A DNA stretch of 64,000 nt from Bauldia sp. (GTDB taxonomy: Bacteria > Pseudomonadota > Alphaproteobacteria > Rhizobiales > Kaistiaceae). A program made the position numbers and the translations under genes. A model generated the notes under the pieces. The model saw only the letters and a program-made list of their open reading frames with translations. It was not told the origin of the DNA and searched no databases. Position 1 is the stretch's first letter. The number at the start of each line of letters is the position of its first letter. Below are positions 55,047 to 63,374 of this stretch, in pieces. Where the stretch lies: positions 251,058-315,057 of the forward strand of contig JAHCJY010000005.1 in the NCBI GenBank assembly GCA_026126065.1. The letters run 5' to 3'.

Positions 55047-55126
55047 TTGACACCCGTGCGGCGCGGGTCTCTAGCGGTTAGAACGATTTCAGCGAATTCG
55101 AATGTTGATCTGGCGCCTCGGGCGCC
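55047..55126 (+). promoter_or_regulatory. Possible suf operon promoter region
   Basis: TTGACA at 55047-55052 is a perfect -35; the best -10 near the right distance is only TAGCGG/TCTCTA. Just downstream, TTAGAACGATTTC at about 55078 shows the left half of an Irr-type ICE box (TTTAGAA-N3-TTCTAAA) but a poor right half. A hairpin GGCGCC-TCG-GGCGCC follows at 55112-55126. Iron control is expected for suf genes, but no convincing complete Irr, RirA or IscR site is visible. Confidence 0.35.
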
Positions 55127-55190
55127 GTTCATATCACGATCCACAGCACCGAATTCAAGCATTCCTTGTGCCGGAAGGGCCATTGCCGCC

Positions 55191-56366
55191 GTGACGCCAG
55201 CGCGTGTCTATCTCGACTACAATGCCGGCGCCCCGCTGCGCCCGGAGGCGCGCGCCGCGATGATCGATGCGCTCGACGCCGCCGGGAACGCCTCCTCGGT
55301 CCATGCCGAGGGGCGAAATGCCCGCGGCCGGGTCGAGCGTGCCCGTGCCGCCATTGCCGCGCTTGTCGGCGCCGACCCCCGCCGCATCACCTTGACCAGT
55401 GGCGGTTCAGAGGCGAATGCGACCGTGCTGTCGCCGGACTTCGTCTCGGCGGGCAGCCCGATCCGCGTCGATCGGCTTCTGCTCGGCGCGACGGAACACC
55501 CGAGCGTCCTTTCGGGTGGCCGGTTCGCTCCCGCCGCCATGGAGATTGTCCCGGTGGACGCGGAGGGCCGCATCGACCTCGCCGCCCTGGAGCAACGGCT
55601 GGTGGTGCTTGCGGCGGCCGGACAGCGTGCCCTCGTTTCCGTGATGGCCGCCAACAATGAGACCGGGACCGTCCAGCCGGTCGCGGCCGTGGCGGGCCTC
55701 GCCCGCGCGCAGGGCGCCATCAGCCATGCCGACGCCGCACAGGCGATCGGCCGTGTTCCGGTGTCGCTGGAAAGTCTCGGGGTCGATTTCCTGACGTTCT
55801 CCTCACACAAGATCGGCGGGCCGCAGGGCGCCGGCGCCCTGGTCGCCCGCTCGGAGGACCTCATGCCGCGTCCGCTCGTCACCGGCGGCCGGCAGGAACG
55901 CGGCGCCCGCGCCGGGACGGAGAACGTGGCCGCCATCGCCGGTTTCGGCGCCGCCGCGCCTACGGCGCAGCGTGAGGCCGATTCGGTCGCCCCGTTGTGG
56001 GGCGCCTGGCGCGACCGGCTCCTCGCGCGGCTCTCGTCGGACACGCCGGGCCTGTTCTGCTTTTCCGCCGGCGCGGACCGATTGCCGCAGACGCTTTCGG
56101 TCGCCGTCCCGGGAATCGGTGCGGAAACGCTGGTCATTGGCCTTGATCTGGAAGGGGTTTCCCTGTCATCAGGCGCCGCCTGCTCTTCGGGGAAGGTTGG
56201 CCCGAGTCACGTGCTCGCCGCGATGGGCGTGCCGGCGTCGCTGGCGCGGGGCGCCGTTCGCATCAGTTTCGGTTGGGAAACTACCGAAAACGACCTAGAT
56301 ATGTTCCAAAGCGCGTGGAAGCGCGTGGTCGGCCGCATCCGTGCGGCGCAAGAGAGGGCAGCCTGA
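55191..56366 (+). CDS. Cysteine desulfurase (NifS/IscS-like, group I)
   Basis: This PLP enzyme removes sulfur from cysteine as a persulfide. The 391-residue protein has the PLP lysine in SSHKIGGPQGAGAL and the active cysteine in SSGAACSSGK, in the longer loop of group I enzymes. YLDYNAGAPLRPEA is the normal N-terminus, so GTG 55191 is taken as start; the frame upstream lies in the promoter. It opens the suf operon, a second desulfurase beside sufS at 60774. Such a leading NifS-like gene is typical of Hyphomicrobiales suf clusters. Confidence 0.93.
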   Translation: MTPARVYLDYNAGAPLRPEARAAMIDALDAAGNASSVHAEGRNARGRVERARAAIAALVGADPRRITLTSGGSEANATVLSPDFVSAGSPIRVDRLLLGATEHPSVLSGGRFAPAAMEIVPVDAEGRIDLAALEQRLVVLAAAGQRALVSVMAANNETGTVQPVAAVAGLARAQGAISHADAAQAIGRVPVSLESLGVDFLTFSSHKIGGPQGAGALVARSEDLMPRPLVTGGRQERGARAGTENVAAIAGFGAAAPTAQREADSVAPLWGAWRDRLLARLSSDTPGLFCFSAGADRLPQTLSVAVPGIGAETLVIGLDLEGVSLSSGAACSSGKVGPSHVLAAMGVPASLARGAVRISFGWETTENDLDMFQSAWKRVVGRIRAAQERAA

Positions 56367-56419
56367 CCAGCCGCCGCACTCGCCCGCGGTCCTTGAAACC
56401 GCTGTGGATGGGGTAGCCA

Positions 56420-57886
56420 ATGCCGGCAGTTCGCGAGACCGTCGATCAGGTCCGATCGATCGATGTCGACCGCTATAAGTATGGATTTGCGACGGACATC
56501 GCATCCGACCGGGCCCCGAAGGGCCTGTCGGAGGATACGGTCCGTTTCATCTCGGCGAAGAAGGGCGAGCCCGACTGGATGCTCGAATGGCGCCTCGGCG
56601 CCTACCGCCGCTGGCTGACCCTGCGCGAGCCGACCTGGGCGCGCGTGCACTACCCGAAGATCGACTTCCAGGACATCTACTACTACGCCGCCCCGAAGGG
56701 CCCGGCGCCGAAGAGCCTCGACGAGGTCGATCCGCAGCTGCTGGCGACCTACGAGAAGCTTGGCATTCCGCTGCGCGAGCGCGAGATCCTTGCCGGCGTC
56801 GAGCGGCCAAGGGTCGCCGTGGACGCCGTGTTCGATTCCGTGTCGGTCGTCACGACGTTCAAGGACGAACTGAAGAAGGCCGGCGTCCTCTTCATGTCGA
56901 TGTCCGAGGCGATCCGCGAGTACCCCGAAATCGTCAGGAAGTACCTCGGCACGGTCGTTCCCGTGACCGACAATTTCTACGCCACGCTCAACTCCGCTGT
57001 CTTCTCCGACGGCTCGTTCGTCTATGTGCCCGAGGGCGTCCGCTGCCCGATGGAGCTGTCGACCTATTTCCGCATCAACGAGCGCAATACCGGGCAGTTC
57101 GAGCGGACGCTGATCGTCGCCGAGAAGGGGGCATACGTCTCCTATCTCGAAGGCTGCACCGCGCCGATGCGCGACGAGAACCAACTCCATGCCGCGGTCG
57201 TCGAGATCGTGGCGCTCGACGACGCCGAGGTGAAGTACTCGACGGTCCAGAACTGGTACCCGGGCGACAAGGCTGGCAAGGGCGGCGTCTACAACTTTGT
57301 CACCAAGCGCGGCGACTGCCGCGGCGCGCGGTCGAAGATCTCCTGGACGCAGGTCGAGACTGGCTCCGCGATCACCTGGAAGTACCCAAGCGTCATCCTG
57401 CGCGGCGACGACTCCGTCGGCGAGTTCTTCTCGATCGCGGTGTCGAACGGCTACCAGCAGGTCGATTCCGGCACCAAGATGACCCACCTCGGCAAGAACA
57501 CGAAGAGCCGGATCATCTCCAAGGGCATCGCCGCCGGGCACTCGTCCAACACTTACAGAGGCCTCGTCTCGGCGCACCGCAAGGCGACCGGCGTCCGCAA
57601 CCACACCGTCTGCGACTCGCTCCTGATCGGCCCCGATTCCGCCGCGCACACGATTCCCTACATCGAGGCGCGCAACGCCCGCGCCCAGTTCGAGCACGAG
57701 GCGACGACATCGAAGATCGGCGATGACCAGCTCTTCTACGCGCGCCAGCGCGGCATCGGCGAGGAAGAGGCGGTGGCGCTGATCGTCAACGGCTTCGTCC
57801 GCGACGTCATCCAGCAACTGCCGATGGAGTTCGCCGTCGAGGCGCAGAAGCTGATCGGCGTCAGCCTCGAGGGCAGCGTCGGATGA
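56420..57886 (+). CDS. sufB: Fe-S cluster assembly scaffold protein SufB
   Basis: SufB is the main subunit of the SufBCD scaffold on which Fe-S clusters form. The 488-residue sequence is complete, with the beta-helix region ([20 protein letters not shown]) and the C-terminal block [20 protein letters not shown] carrying the cluster-site cysteine, then [17 protein letters not shown] 56420 begins [11 protein letters not shown]. The stop overlaps the next ATG by four bases, so the small membrane protein downstream is translationally coupled to it. Confidence 0.96.
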   Translation: MPAVRETVDQVRSIDVDRYKYGFATDIASDRAPKGLSEDTVRFISAKKGEPDWMLEWRLGAYRRWLTLREPTWARVHYPKIDFQDIYYYAAPKGPAPKSLDEVDPQLLATYEKLGIPLREREILAGVERPRVAVDAVFDSVSVVTTFKDELKKAGVLFMSMSEAIREYPEIVRKYLGTVVPVTDNFYATLNSAVFSDGSFVYVPEGVRCPMELSTYFRINERNTGQFERTLIVAEKGAYVSYLEGCTAPMRDENQLHAAVVEIVALDDAEVKYSTVQNWYPGDKAGKGGVYNFVTKRGDCRGARSKISWTQVETGSAITWKYPSVILRGDDSVGEFFSIAVSNGYQQVDSGTKMTHLGKNTKSRIISKGIAAGHSSNTYRGLVSAHRKATGVRNHTVCDSLLIGPDSAAHTIPYIEARNARAQFEHEATTSKIGDDQLFYARQRGIGEEEAVALIVNGFVRDVIQQLPMEFAVEAQKLIGVSLEGSVG

Positions 57887-58212
57887 GCAACCAATACTGG
57901 TTCGCACGCCGCTTTCCCGTCGGTCACAAGAGCAACGCGCTCGCTCCTGTGACGAAGGAGGGCCGCATGGTCGGTTTCCTGTTCACGGGCCTGATGATCG
58001 TCGGCGCCGCGATCGGTGCGGCGCTGGCCGCTGCCGGCGACATCATCCTCGGGGTCTGCATCTTTGCCGTGCTCGGCGGCGTCGGCGGCGCGATGTTCCT
58101 CATCGTGGCGCAGCAGAAGACCGATCGCGAGCACACGGTGGAGGACTACGCCGCCGGCCGCGTCGGCCCCAAGGCCGTGCGGAGCGACCAGCAGCAGCGG
58201 GGCCGGCGGTGA
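57883..58212 (+). CDS. Small two-helix membrane protein inside the suf operon
   Basis: A 109-residue protein with two membrane segments (about 29-51 and 54-77), an aromatic and basic N-terminus ([13 protein letters not shown]) and a hydrophilic basic tail. It overlaps sufB by four bases (ATGA), and its own stop overlaps the next start, so it is firmly within the operon. I recognise no family. Its role in Fe-S assembly, if any, is unknown; it may tether or regulate the complex, or simply be carried along. Confidence 0.8.
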   Translation: MSNQYWFARRFPVGHKSNALAPVTKEGRMVGFLFTGLMIVGAAIGAALAAAGDIILGVCIFAVLGGVGGAMFLIVAQQKTDREHTVEDYAAGRVGPKAVRSDQQQRGRR

Positions 58213-58664
58213 GCATGGCTTCTCCATCGGATCCCGCACCGGCCGCCATCGGCTATCCGCCGCGCGGCAACCGGGTGCTTCTCCGCCTCGAAGGCGCAGC
58301 CTTCGCGGCCGGCGCCCTCTACCTCTATACGACGCTCGACCTGAGCTGGTGGCTGTTCGCGGCGCTGATCCTTGCGCCGGACCTTTCGGCGCTCGGCTAC
58401 CTCAAGGGCCGCGAATTCGGCGCGCGGACTTACAACGCGGCCCACATCTGGCTCTGGCCGGTCGCGCTCGGGATCGTCGGCTTCATCCTCCTTCGCAACG
58501 ACCCGGCGTCATCGCCGGTCGTGCTTGGCATCGCCCTCATCTGGGCCGTCCACATCGGCGCCGACCGCGCTCTCGGCTACGGCCTCAAATTCCCCGGCAG
58601 CTTCGACCGCACGCATCTCGGCCCGATCGGCCGGGCTGCGCGCGGCGGCAGCACCGGCGCCTAG
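58209..58664 (+). CDS. DUF4260 family membrane protein inside the suf operon
   Basis: A 151-residue integral membrane protein with about four hydrophobic segments. The pattern LLRLEGAAFAAGALYLY near the start, PDLSALGYLKG, and the C-terminal HIGADRALGYGLKFPGSFDR with THLGPIG identify the DUF4260 family, whose function is unknown. GTG 58209 overlaps the previous stop (GTGA), with ATG 58215 as an alternative. It lies nine bases before sufC. Its insertion between sufB and sufC is unusual for suf operons. Confidence 0.85.
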   Translation: MSMASPSDPAPAAIGYPPRGNRVLLRLEGAAFAAGALYLYTTLDLSWWLFAALILAPDLSALGYLKGREFGARTYNAAHIWLWPVALGIVGFILLRNDPASSPVVLGIALIWAVHIGADRALGYGLKFPGSFDRTHLGPIGRAARGGSTGA

Positions 58665-58672
58665 GAACGACA

Positions 58673-59434
58673 ATGGCTCTTCTCGAAATCCGGAACCTGC
58701 ACGCCCGCATCAAGGATGACGGCCGCGAAATCCTCCGCGGCGTCGACCTGGTGATCGAGCGCGGCCAGGTCCACGCCGTCATGGGCCCGAACGGCTCGGG
58801 CAAATCGACGCTCGCCTACGTCCTCGCCGGCAAGGACGGCTACGAGGTCACGGAGGGGCAGGTCCTGTTCGACGGCGAGGACCTTCTCGCGCTCGAACCC
58901 GAGGAGCGGGCGCAGAAGGGCGTCTTCCTCGCCTTCCAGTACCCGGTCGAGATCCCCGGCGTTGCCGGAATGACGTTCCTCAAGACGGCCATCAACGCGC
59001 ATCGGCGTGCGCGTGGCGAAGGCGACCTCTCGACGCCTGACTTCATGCGCCGTGTCCGCGATGCGTCCGATCGCCTTCAGATGACTCAGGATATGCTCCG
59101 GCGGCCGATCAACACCGGCTTCTCCGGCGGCGAGAAGAAGCGGAACGAGATTCTCCAGATGACGCTGCTCGAGCCGAAGCTGGCGATCCTCGACGAAACC
59201 GATTCCGGCCTCGACATCGACGCGCTCCGCATCGTCTCGAACGGCGTCAACGCGCTCCGTGATCCGGAGCGGTCGATGCTGGTCATCACCCACTACCAGC
59301 GCCTCCTCGAGCACATCGTGCCTGACTTCGTGCACGTGATGTCGGCCGGCCGCGTCGTGCGCTCCGGCGGCAAGGAGCTCGCCCTCGAGCTCGAGGCCAC
59401 CGGCTACGCGGACTACGGCAGCGACGCCGCGTGA
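58673..59434 (+). CDS. sufC: Fe-S assembly ATPase SufC
   Basis: SufC is the ABC-type ATPase that drives the SufBCD complex. The 253-residue protein has Walker A GPNGSGKSTL, the SufC signature FSGGEKKRNEILQM and Walker B LAILDETDSGLDIDALRI, with the Glu-Thr-Asp-Ser form special to SufC. ATG 58673 (MALLEIRNLHARI) is the start. The stop overlaps the sufD start. Confidence 0.97.
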   Translation: MALLEIRNLHARIKDDGREILRGVDLVIERGQVHAVMGPNGSGKSTLAYVLAGKDGYEVTEGQVLFDGEDLLALEPEERAQKGVFLAFQYPVEIPGVAGMTFLKTAINAHRRARGEGDLSTPDFMRRVRDASDRLQMTQDMLRRPINTGFSGGEKKRNEILQMTLLEPKLAILDETDSGLDIDALRIVSNGVNALRDPERSMLVITHYQRLLEHIVPDFVHVMSAGRVVRSGGKELALELEATGYADYGSDAA

Positions 59435-60777
59435 CGATGTCCGCCGAGCCCCGCACCCTGAAGACTGAAGCGGAACTCGCGCTCGCCGAGCAGTACCGGG
59501 GCGCGCGCGCGATCCTGCCCGGTTCGGCCGCCGTCGCACGGAAGCGCGACGAGGCGTTTGCGACGTTCGAGCGCCTCGGCCTGCCGCACCGCCGCGTCGA
59601 GGCGTGGAAGTACACCGACCTTCGCGCGCTGATGCGCGTCGCGGTGCCCGTCGCCGATCCGCCGAACCCCGTCGCGGTGACGGCGGCCCTGACGGACGCC
59701 GATGCCCTGGCCGGCATCGACCGCTACCGGCTCATCGTCGCCGACGGCCATTTCCAGGAGTCGCAGTCGGACCGCCAGGCGCTCCTCGCCGAAGGCGTCG
59801 AAGTCGCGACCCTTGCCGAGTTCCTCGGCTTCGATCACCCCAGCGTCCTGGACATCCTGGCGACGCCGCCCGGTGCGGGCGAGGACGCGATCATCGCCCT
59901 CAATGCCGCGCTTGCGACGGACGGCGTGGTGCTCATCGTTCCCCCCGGGACCATCGTGTCGAAGCCGATCGAAATCGTGCATGTCTCGACGACCACCGGC
60001 GCCACCTCCTCCTACTCCCGGAGCGCGGTGCAGGTTGGAGCCGGCGCGTCGGCAAGGCTCGTGGTGACCCGCACCGGCCCACTGGGCATCGGCTACCAGG
60101 CGAACTCCGTCCTCGGACTCTCCGTCGGGGCAGGCGGCAGGGCGACGGTGGTGGATATCGCGGCCGACGGCGATCGTTCGCAGCACCTCGCCTCGTTCAG
60201 CGCACGTGTGGCCGAGGGCGCGACGCTCGATCATCTCGCACTGCGCGCGGGGGCGGGACTCTCGCGCCTCCAGGGCTATTTCAGCCTCGAAGGGGAGGGC
60301 GCCGGCCTGACTGCGTCGGGCGCCAACATGCTCGACGCGAAGGCGCACGGCGACGTGCTCCTCCTGATCGAGCACGCCGCGCCTGCGACGACCAGCCGGC
60401 TGCTCTACCGCAACGTCGCCAAGGATGACGCGGTTGGGGCGTTCGAGGGCCGCATCCTTGTCCGGCCGGTCGCCCAGAAGACCGACGGACGGATGATGGT
60501 CAACACGCTCCTCCTGTCGGACAGCGCCGAGTTCGCCGCCAAGCCCGAGCTGGAGATCTACGCCGACGACGTCCAGTGCGGCCACGGCGCCACCACGGGC
60601 CAGATCGACGAAACGGCGGTGTTCTACCTGCAATCCCGTGGCGTGCCCCGGAAGGAGGCCGAGGCCCTGCTGCTCAAGGCGTTCCTCGCCGAGCCCCTCG
60701 CGGGGGTTGGCGATCCGGCGCTCGCGGCGGCCGTCGAGCCGCTGGTGGATGCTTGGCTGGCGGGAGCGCCGGAGTGA
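59431..60777 (+). CDS. sufD: Fe-S cluster assembly protein SufD
   Basis: SufD partners SufB in the scaffold and helps iron entry. The 448-residue protein has the N-terminal helical part (GLPHRRVEAWKYTDLRAL is the family block) and the C-terminal beta-helix with DDVQCGHGATTGQID and YLQSRGVPRKEAEALLL. GTG 59431 overlaps the sufC stop; ATG 59437 is an alternative two codons on. The stop overlaps the sufS start (GTGA), showing tight coupling. Confidence 0.95.
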   Translation: MTMSAEPRTLKTEAELALAEQYRGARAILPGSAAVARKRDEAFATFERLGLPHRRVEAWKYTDLRALMRVAVPVADPPNPVAVTAALTDADALAGIDRYRLIVADGHFQESQSDRQALLAEGVEVATLAEFLGFDHPSVLDILATPPGAGEDAIIALNAALATDGVVLIVPPGTIVSKPIEIVHVSTTTGATSSYSRSAVQVGAGASARLVVTRTGPLGIGYQANSVLGLSVGAGGRATVVDIAADGDRSQHLASFSARVAEGATLDHLALRAGAGLSRLQGYFSLEGEGAGLTASGANMLDAKAHGDVLLLIEHAAPATTSRLLYRNVAKDDAVGAFEGRILVRPVAQKTDGRMMVNTLLLSDSAEFAAKPELEIYADDVQCGHGATTGQIDETAVFYLQSRGVPRKEAEALLLKAFLAEPLAGVGDPALAAAVEPLVDAWLAGAPE

Positions 60778-62021
60778 CCGCCGCGGCGCGCGAGGCTTCG
60801 GCAACGCCCCTCGACGTCGAGGCGATCCGCCGCGACTTCCCGATCCTCTCGCGGGAGATTCACGGCAAGCCGCTCGTCTATCTCGATAGCGGCGCCTCGG
60901 CCCAGAAGCCGAAGGTCGTGATCGATCGCGTCGTCCGCGCCTATGCCGAGGACTACGCCAACGTCCACCGCGGCCTTCATTTCCTGGCGAACGCTTCCAC
61001 CGAGGCCTTCGAGGAGGCCCGCGAGGCGGTGCGCCGCTTCCTGAACGCGGCCTCGACCGAGGAGATCGTCTTCACCCGGTCGTCGACCGAGGGGCTGAAC
61101 CTCGTGGCGTCCTCGCTCGGCGCGCAGCTCCAGCCCGGTGACGAGATCGTGCTCTCGATCATGGAGCACCACTCCAACATCGTGCCGTGGCACTTCCACC
61201 GCGAGCGGAACGGCGTGGTGCTGAAATGGGTCCCCGTCGGCGACGACGGTTCCTTCTCGCTCGACGCCTTCGAGGCCTCGCTGACGCCTCGGACGAAGGT
61301 GGTGGCGATCACCCACATGTCGAACGTCCTCGGCACGGTCGTGCCGATCAGGGACATCAGCCGCATTGCCCACGCGCGCGGCATCACCGTGGTCGTCGAC
61401 GGCAGCCAGGGCGCCGTCCATCTGCCCGTCGATGTCCAGGACCTCGGCTGCGACTTCTATGTCGTCACCGGCCACAAGCTGTACGGCCCCACCGCGATCG
61501 GCGCCGTCTACGGCCGGGCCGAGAAGCTGGCGTCGCTGCGGCCGTATCAGGGCGGCGGCGAGATGATCCGCGAGGTGACGACCGACACCGTCACCTATCT
61601 CGATCCGCCGCATCGCTTCGAGGCGGGCACGCCACCCATCGCCGAGGCGATCGGCATGGGTGCTGCCATCGCCTACATGGAGTCCGTGGGCCGCGCAGCC
61701 GTGGCTGCACATGAGGCGGGTCTCCGCGACTACGCCCATGAGCGCCTCGCGGCGATCGACGGACTGACGATCTACGGAACTGCGCCCGGGAAGGGGGCCA
61801 TCGTCGCCTTCAACCTCGCCGGCGCCCATCCGCACGATGTTTCGATGGTGCTGGACCGCGAGGGTATCGCGATCCGGGCCGGCACGCACTGCGCGCAGCC
61901 GCTGCTGCGGCGCTTCGGTGTTACGGCGACCTGCCGCGCCTCGTTCGGCATGTACAACACGCTCGCCGAGGTCGACCGCCTGGCCGACGGCCTCCTCAAG
62001 GCGAAGAGACTGTTTTCGTGA
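60774..62021 (+). CDS. sufS: Cysteine desulfurase SufS (group II)
   Basis: SufS takes sulfur from cysteine and passes it to SufBCD, normally by way of SufE or SufU. The 415-residue PLP enzyme has the lysine in VVTGHKLYGPT and the active Cys in RAGTHCAQPLL, in the short loop of group II. The RDFPILSREIHGKPLVYLDS start is typical. GTG 60774 overlaps the sufD stop; a longer frame is excluded because it lies inside sufD. No sufE or sufU gene is in the window. Confidence 0.96.
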   Translation: MTAAAREASATPLDVEAIRRDFPILSREIHGKPLVYLDSGASAQKPKVVIDRVVRAYAEDYANVHRGLHFLANASTEAFEEAREAVRRFLNAASTEEIVFTRSSTEGLNLVASSLGAQLQPGDEIVLSIMEHHSNIVPWHFHRERNGVVLKWVPVGDDGSFSLDAFEASLTPRTKVVAITHMSNVLGTVVPIRDISRIAHARGITVVVDGSQGAVHLPVDVQDLGCDFYVVTGHKLYGPTAIGAVYGRAEKLASLRPYQGGGEMIREVTTDTVTYLDPPHRFEAGTPPIAEAIGMGAAIAYMESVGRAAVAAHEAGLRDYAHERLAAIDGLTIYGTAPGKGAIVAFNLAGAHPHDVSMVLDREGIAIRAGTHCAQPLLRRFGVTATCRASFGMYNTLAEVDRLADGLLKAKRLFS

Positions 62022-62119
62022 GGGGTTTCGGGCAATAATGGCGCCGCCCTTCAAAGGCGCTGCGCGAAGCGCCACATGATGATGCTCGGCGGCCGCTCCG
62101 GCCGGCAAGGGTGACGGCG

Positions 62120-62545
62120 ATGGACGACAGGACGATTGCGGAGAAGGCGGTCGAGGCGGCGGTGGAAGCCGCGCTCATTCCCGACTCTGCGCCTGCGTCA
62201 GGCAGCGCCGAGCCGGCTTCGGCGCTCTCCGAGGAGGAGGTCGAGCGGCTCTCCAACGACATAATCGCCGCGCTCAAGACGGTGTACGATCCGGAGATTC
62301 CGGCCGATATCTACGAGCTCGGCCTCATCTACCGCATCGACATCGACGACGACCGGAACGTTGCCATCGACATGACCCTGACCGCCCCGGGCTGCCCCGT
62401 CGCCGGCGAGATGCCGGGCTGGGTCGAGAATGCGGTCAGCGCCGTGCCTGGCGTCGGCAAGGTTGACGTCACGATGGTGTTCGATCCGCCGTGGACCGTC
62501 GAGCGCATGTCCGATGAAGCCAAGGTCGCGCTGAACTGGTATTGA
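62120..62545 (+). CDS. DUF59/MIP18-family Fe-S assembly protein (SufT-like)
   Basis: A 141-residue protein with an Ala/Glu-rich N-terminal extension (about 45 residues) before a DUF59 core: DIIAALKTVYDPEIPADIYE and LTAPGCPVAGEMPGWV, with the conserved Cys. DUF59 proteins at suf loci (SufT/YitW) help Fe-S maturation. ATG 62120 is preferred over GTG 62111 because it is properly spaced from AAGGG. It comes 98 bases after sufS and 21 before sufA. Confidence 0.92.
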   Translation: MDDRTIAEKAVEAAVEAALIPDSAPASGSAEPASALSEEEVERLSNDIIAALKTVYDPEIPADIYELGLIYRIDIDDDRNVAIDMTLTAPGCPVAGEMPGWVENAVSAVPGVGKVDVTMVFDPPWTVERMSDEAKVALNWY

Positions 62546-62566
62546 TGGGGCGAAGGAAGTCTGCCT

Positions 62567-62950
62567 ATGACGATGCGTCCGAAATTCCAGGTGATGACGA
62601 TCACCGACGCTGCCGCCGAGAAGGTGCGCGAGATCGTCAACCGTTTCGATCCGCCGCTCGCGGGCGTCCGTGTCGGCGTGAAGAACGGCGGCTGTGCCGG
62701 CATGGCGTACACGATGGATCCGGTCGAGACGCCGAATCCGGCCGACGACGTCGTCACCGACAAGGGCGTGACCGTCTATGTCGACGCCAAGGCGCTGATG
62801 TTCCTCCTCGGCACGACGATGGATTTTCGGGCGACGAAGCTGTCGGCCGGCTTTGCCTTCGACAATCCGAACCAGGTCGGCGCCTGCGGCTGCGGCGAGT
62901 CGGTCAAGCTGCAGCCCGCGGAAGGGCATGCCGGCCATCACGCGCACTAG
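62567..62950 (+). CDS. sufA: A-type Fe-S carrier protein (SufA/IscA/ErpA)
   Basis: A-type carriers accept clusters from the scaffold and deliver them to apoproteins. The three ligand cysteines are in place: one in KNGGCAGMAY and two in GACGCGES. Length is 127 residues, with a His-rich end (GHAGHHAH) that could bind metal. ATG 62567 (MTMRPKFQ) is used. It is the last recognised Fe-S gene of the operon, with the TfoX-like gene four bases downstream. Confidence 0.95.
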   Translation: MTMRPKFQVMTITDAAAEKVREIVNRFDPPLAGVRVGVKNGGCAGMAYTMDPVETPNPADDVVTDKGVTVYVDAKALMFLLGTTMDFRATKLSAGFAFDNPNQVGACGCGESVKLQPAEGHAGHHAH

Positions 62951-62953
62951 ACG

Positions 62954-63331
62954 ATGGCGGTCTCGCCCGGCTTCAAGGTCTTCCTCGACGAGCAGTTTGC
63001 CCCGCTCCCGGGCGTAACCATCAGGAAGATGTTCGGCGGCCTCGGCGTGTTCCGCGACGGCATCATGTTCGCGATGTCGGTCGAGGACACGCTCTACCTT
63101 CGCTGCGAGGGAGAGCGGGCGGCGGACTTCGAGGCCGAGGGCTCCGCGCCGGTCGTGTTCAAGACCCACACCGGCAAGGACATGCCGATGCCGTACTGGC
63201 GCGCGCCTGAACGGCTGTTCGACGAGCCGGAGGCCTTCCGCGACTGGGCGGAGCGCGCCTTTGCCGATGCATGGCGTATGAAGGTCGAGAAACCCGCAAG
63301 GAAGCCGCGCAAGGCCAGGGCGGCTGGCTGA
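62954..63331 (+). CDS. TfoX N-terminal domain protein
   Basis: A 125-residue protein with the TfoX/Sxy N-terminal fold: RKMFGGLGVFRDGIMFAMSV is the hallmark, followed by LYLRCE and MPYWRAPE. The C-terminal TfoX domain is absent, and a Lys/Arg-rich tail ends the chain. In gammaproteobacteria TfoX controls competence with CRP, but single-domain forms like this are common and of unknown function. It starts four bases after sufA and is likely cotranscribed with it. Confidence 0.88.
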   Translation: MAVSPGFKVFLDEQFAPLPGVTIRKMFGGLGVFRDGIMFAMSVEDTLYLRCEGERAADFEAEGSAPVVFKTHTGKDMPMPYWRAPERLFDEPEAFRDWAERAFADAWRMKVEKPARKPRKARAAG

Positions 63332-63374
63332 TACCGCGCGCCCGCGACGGGCGCGGCCAGCGGCGATCCTGTCG

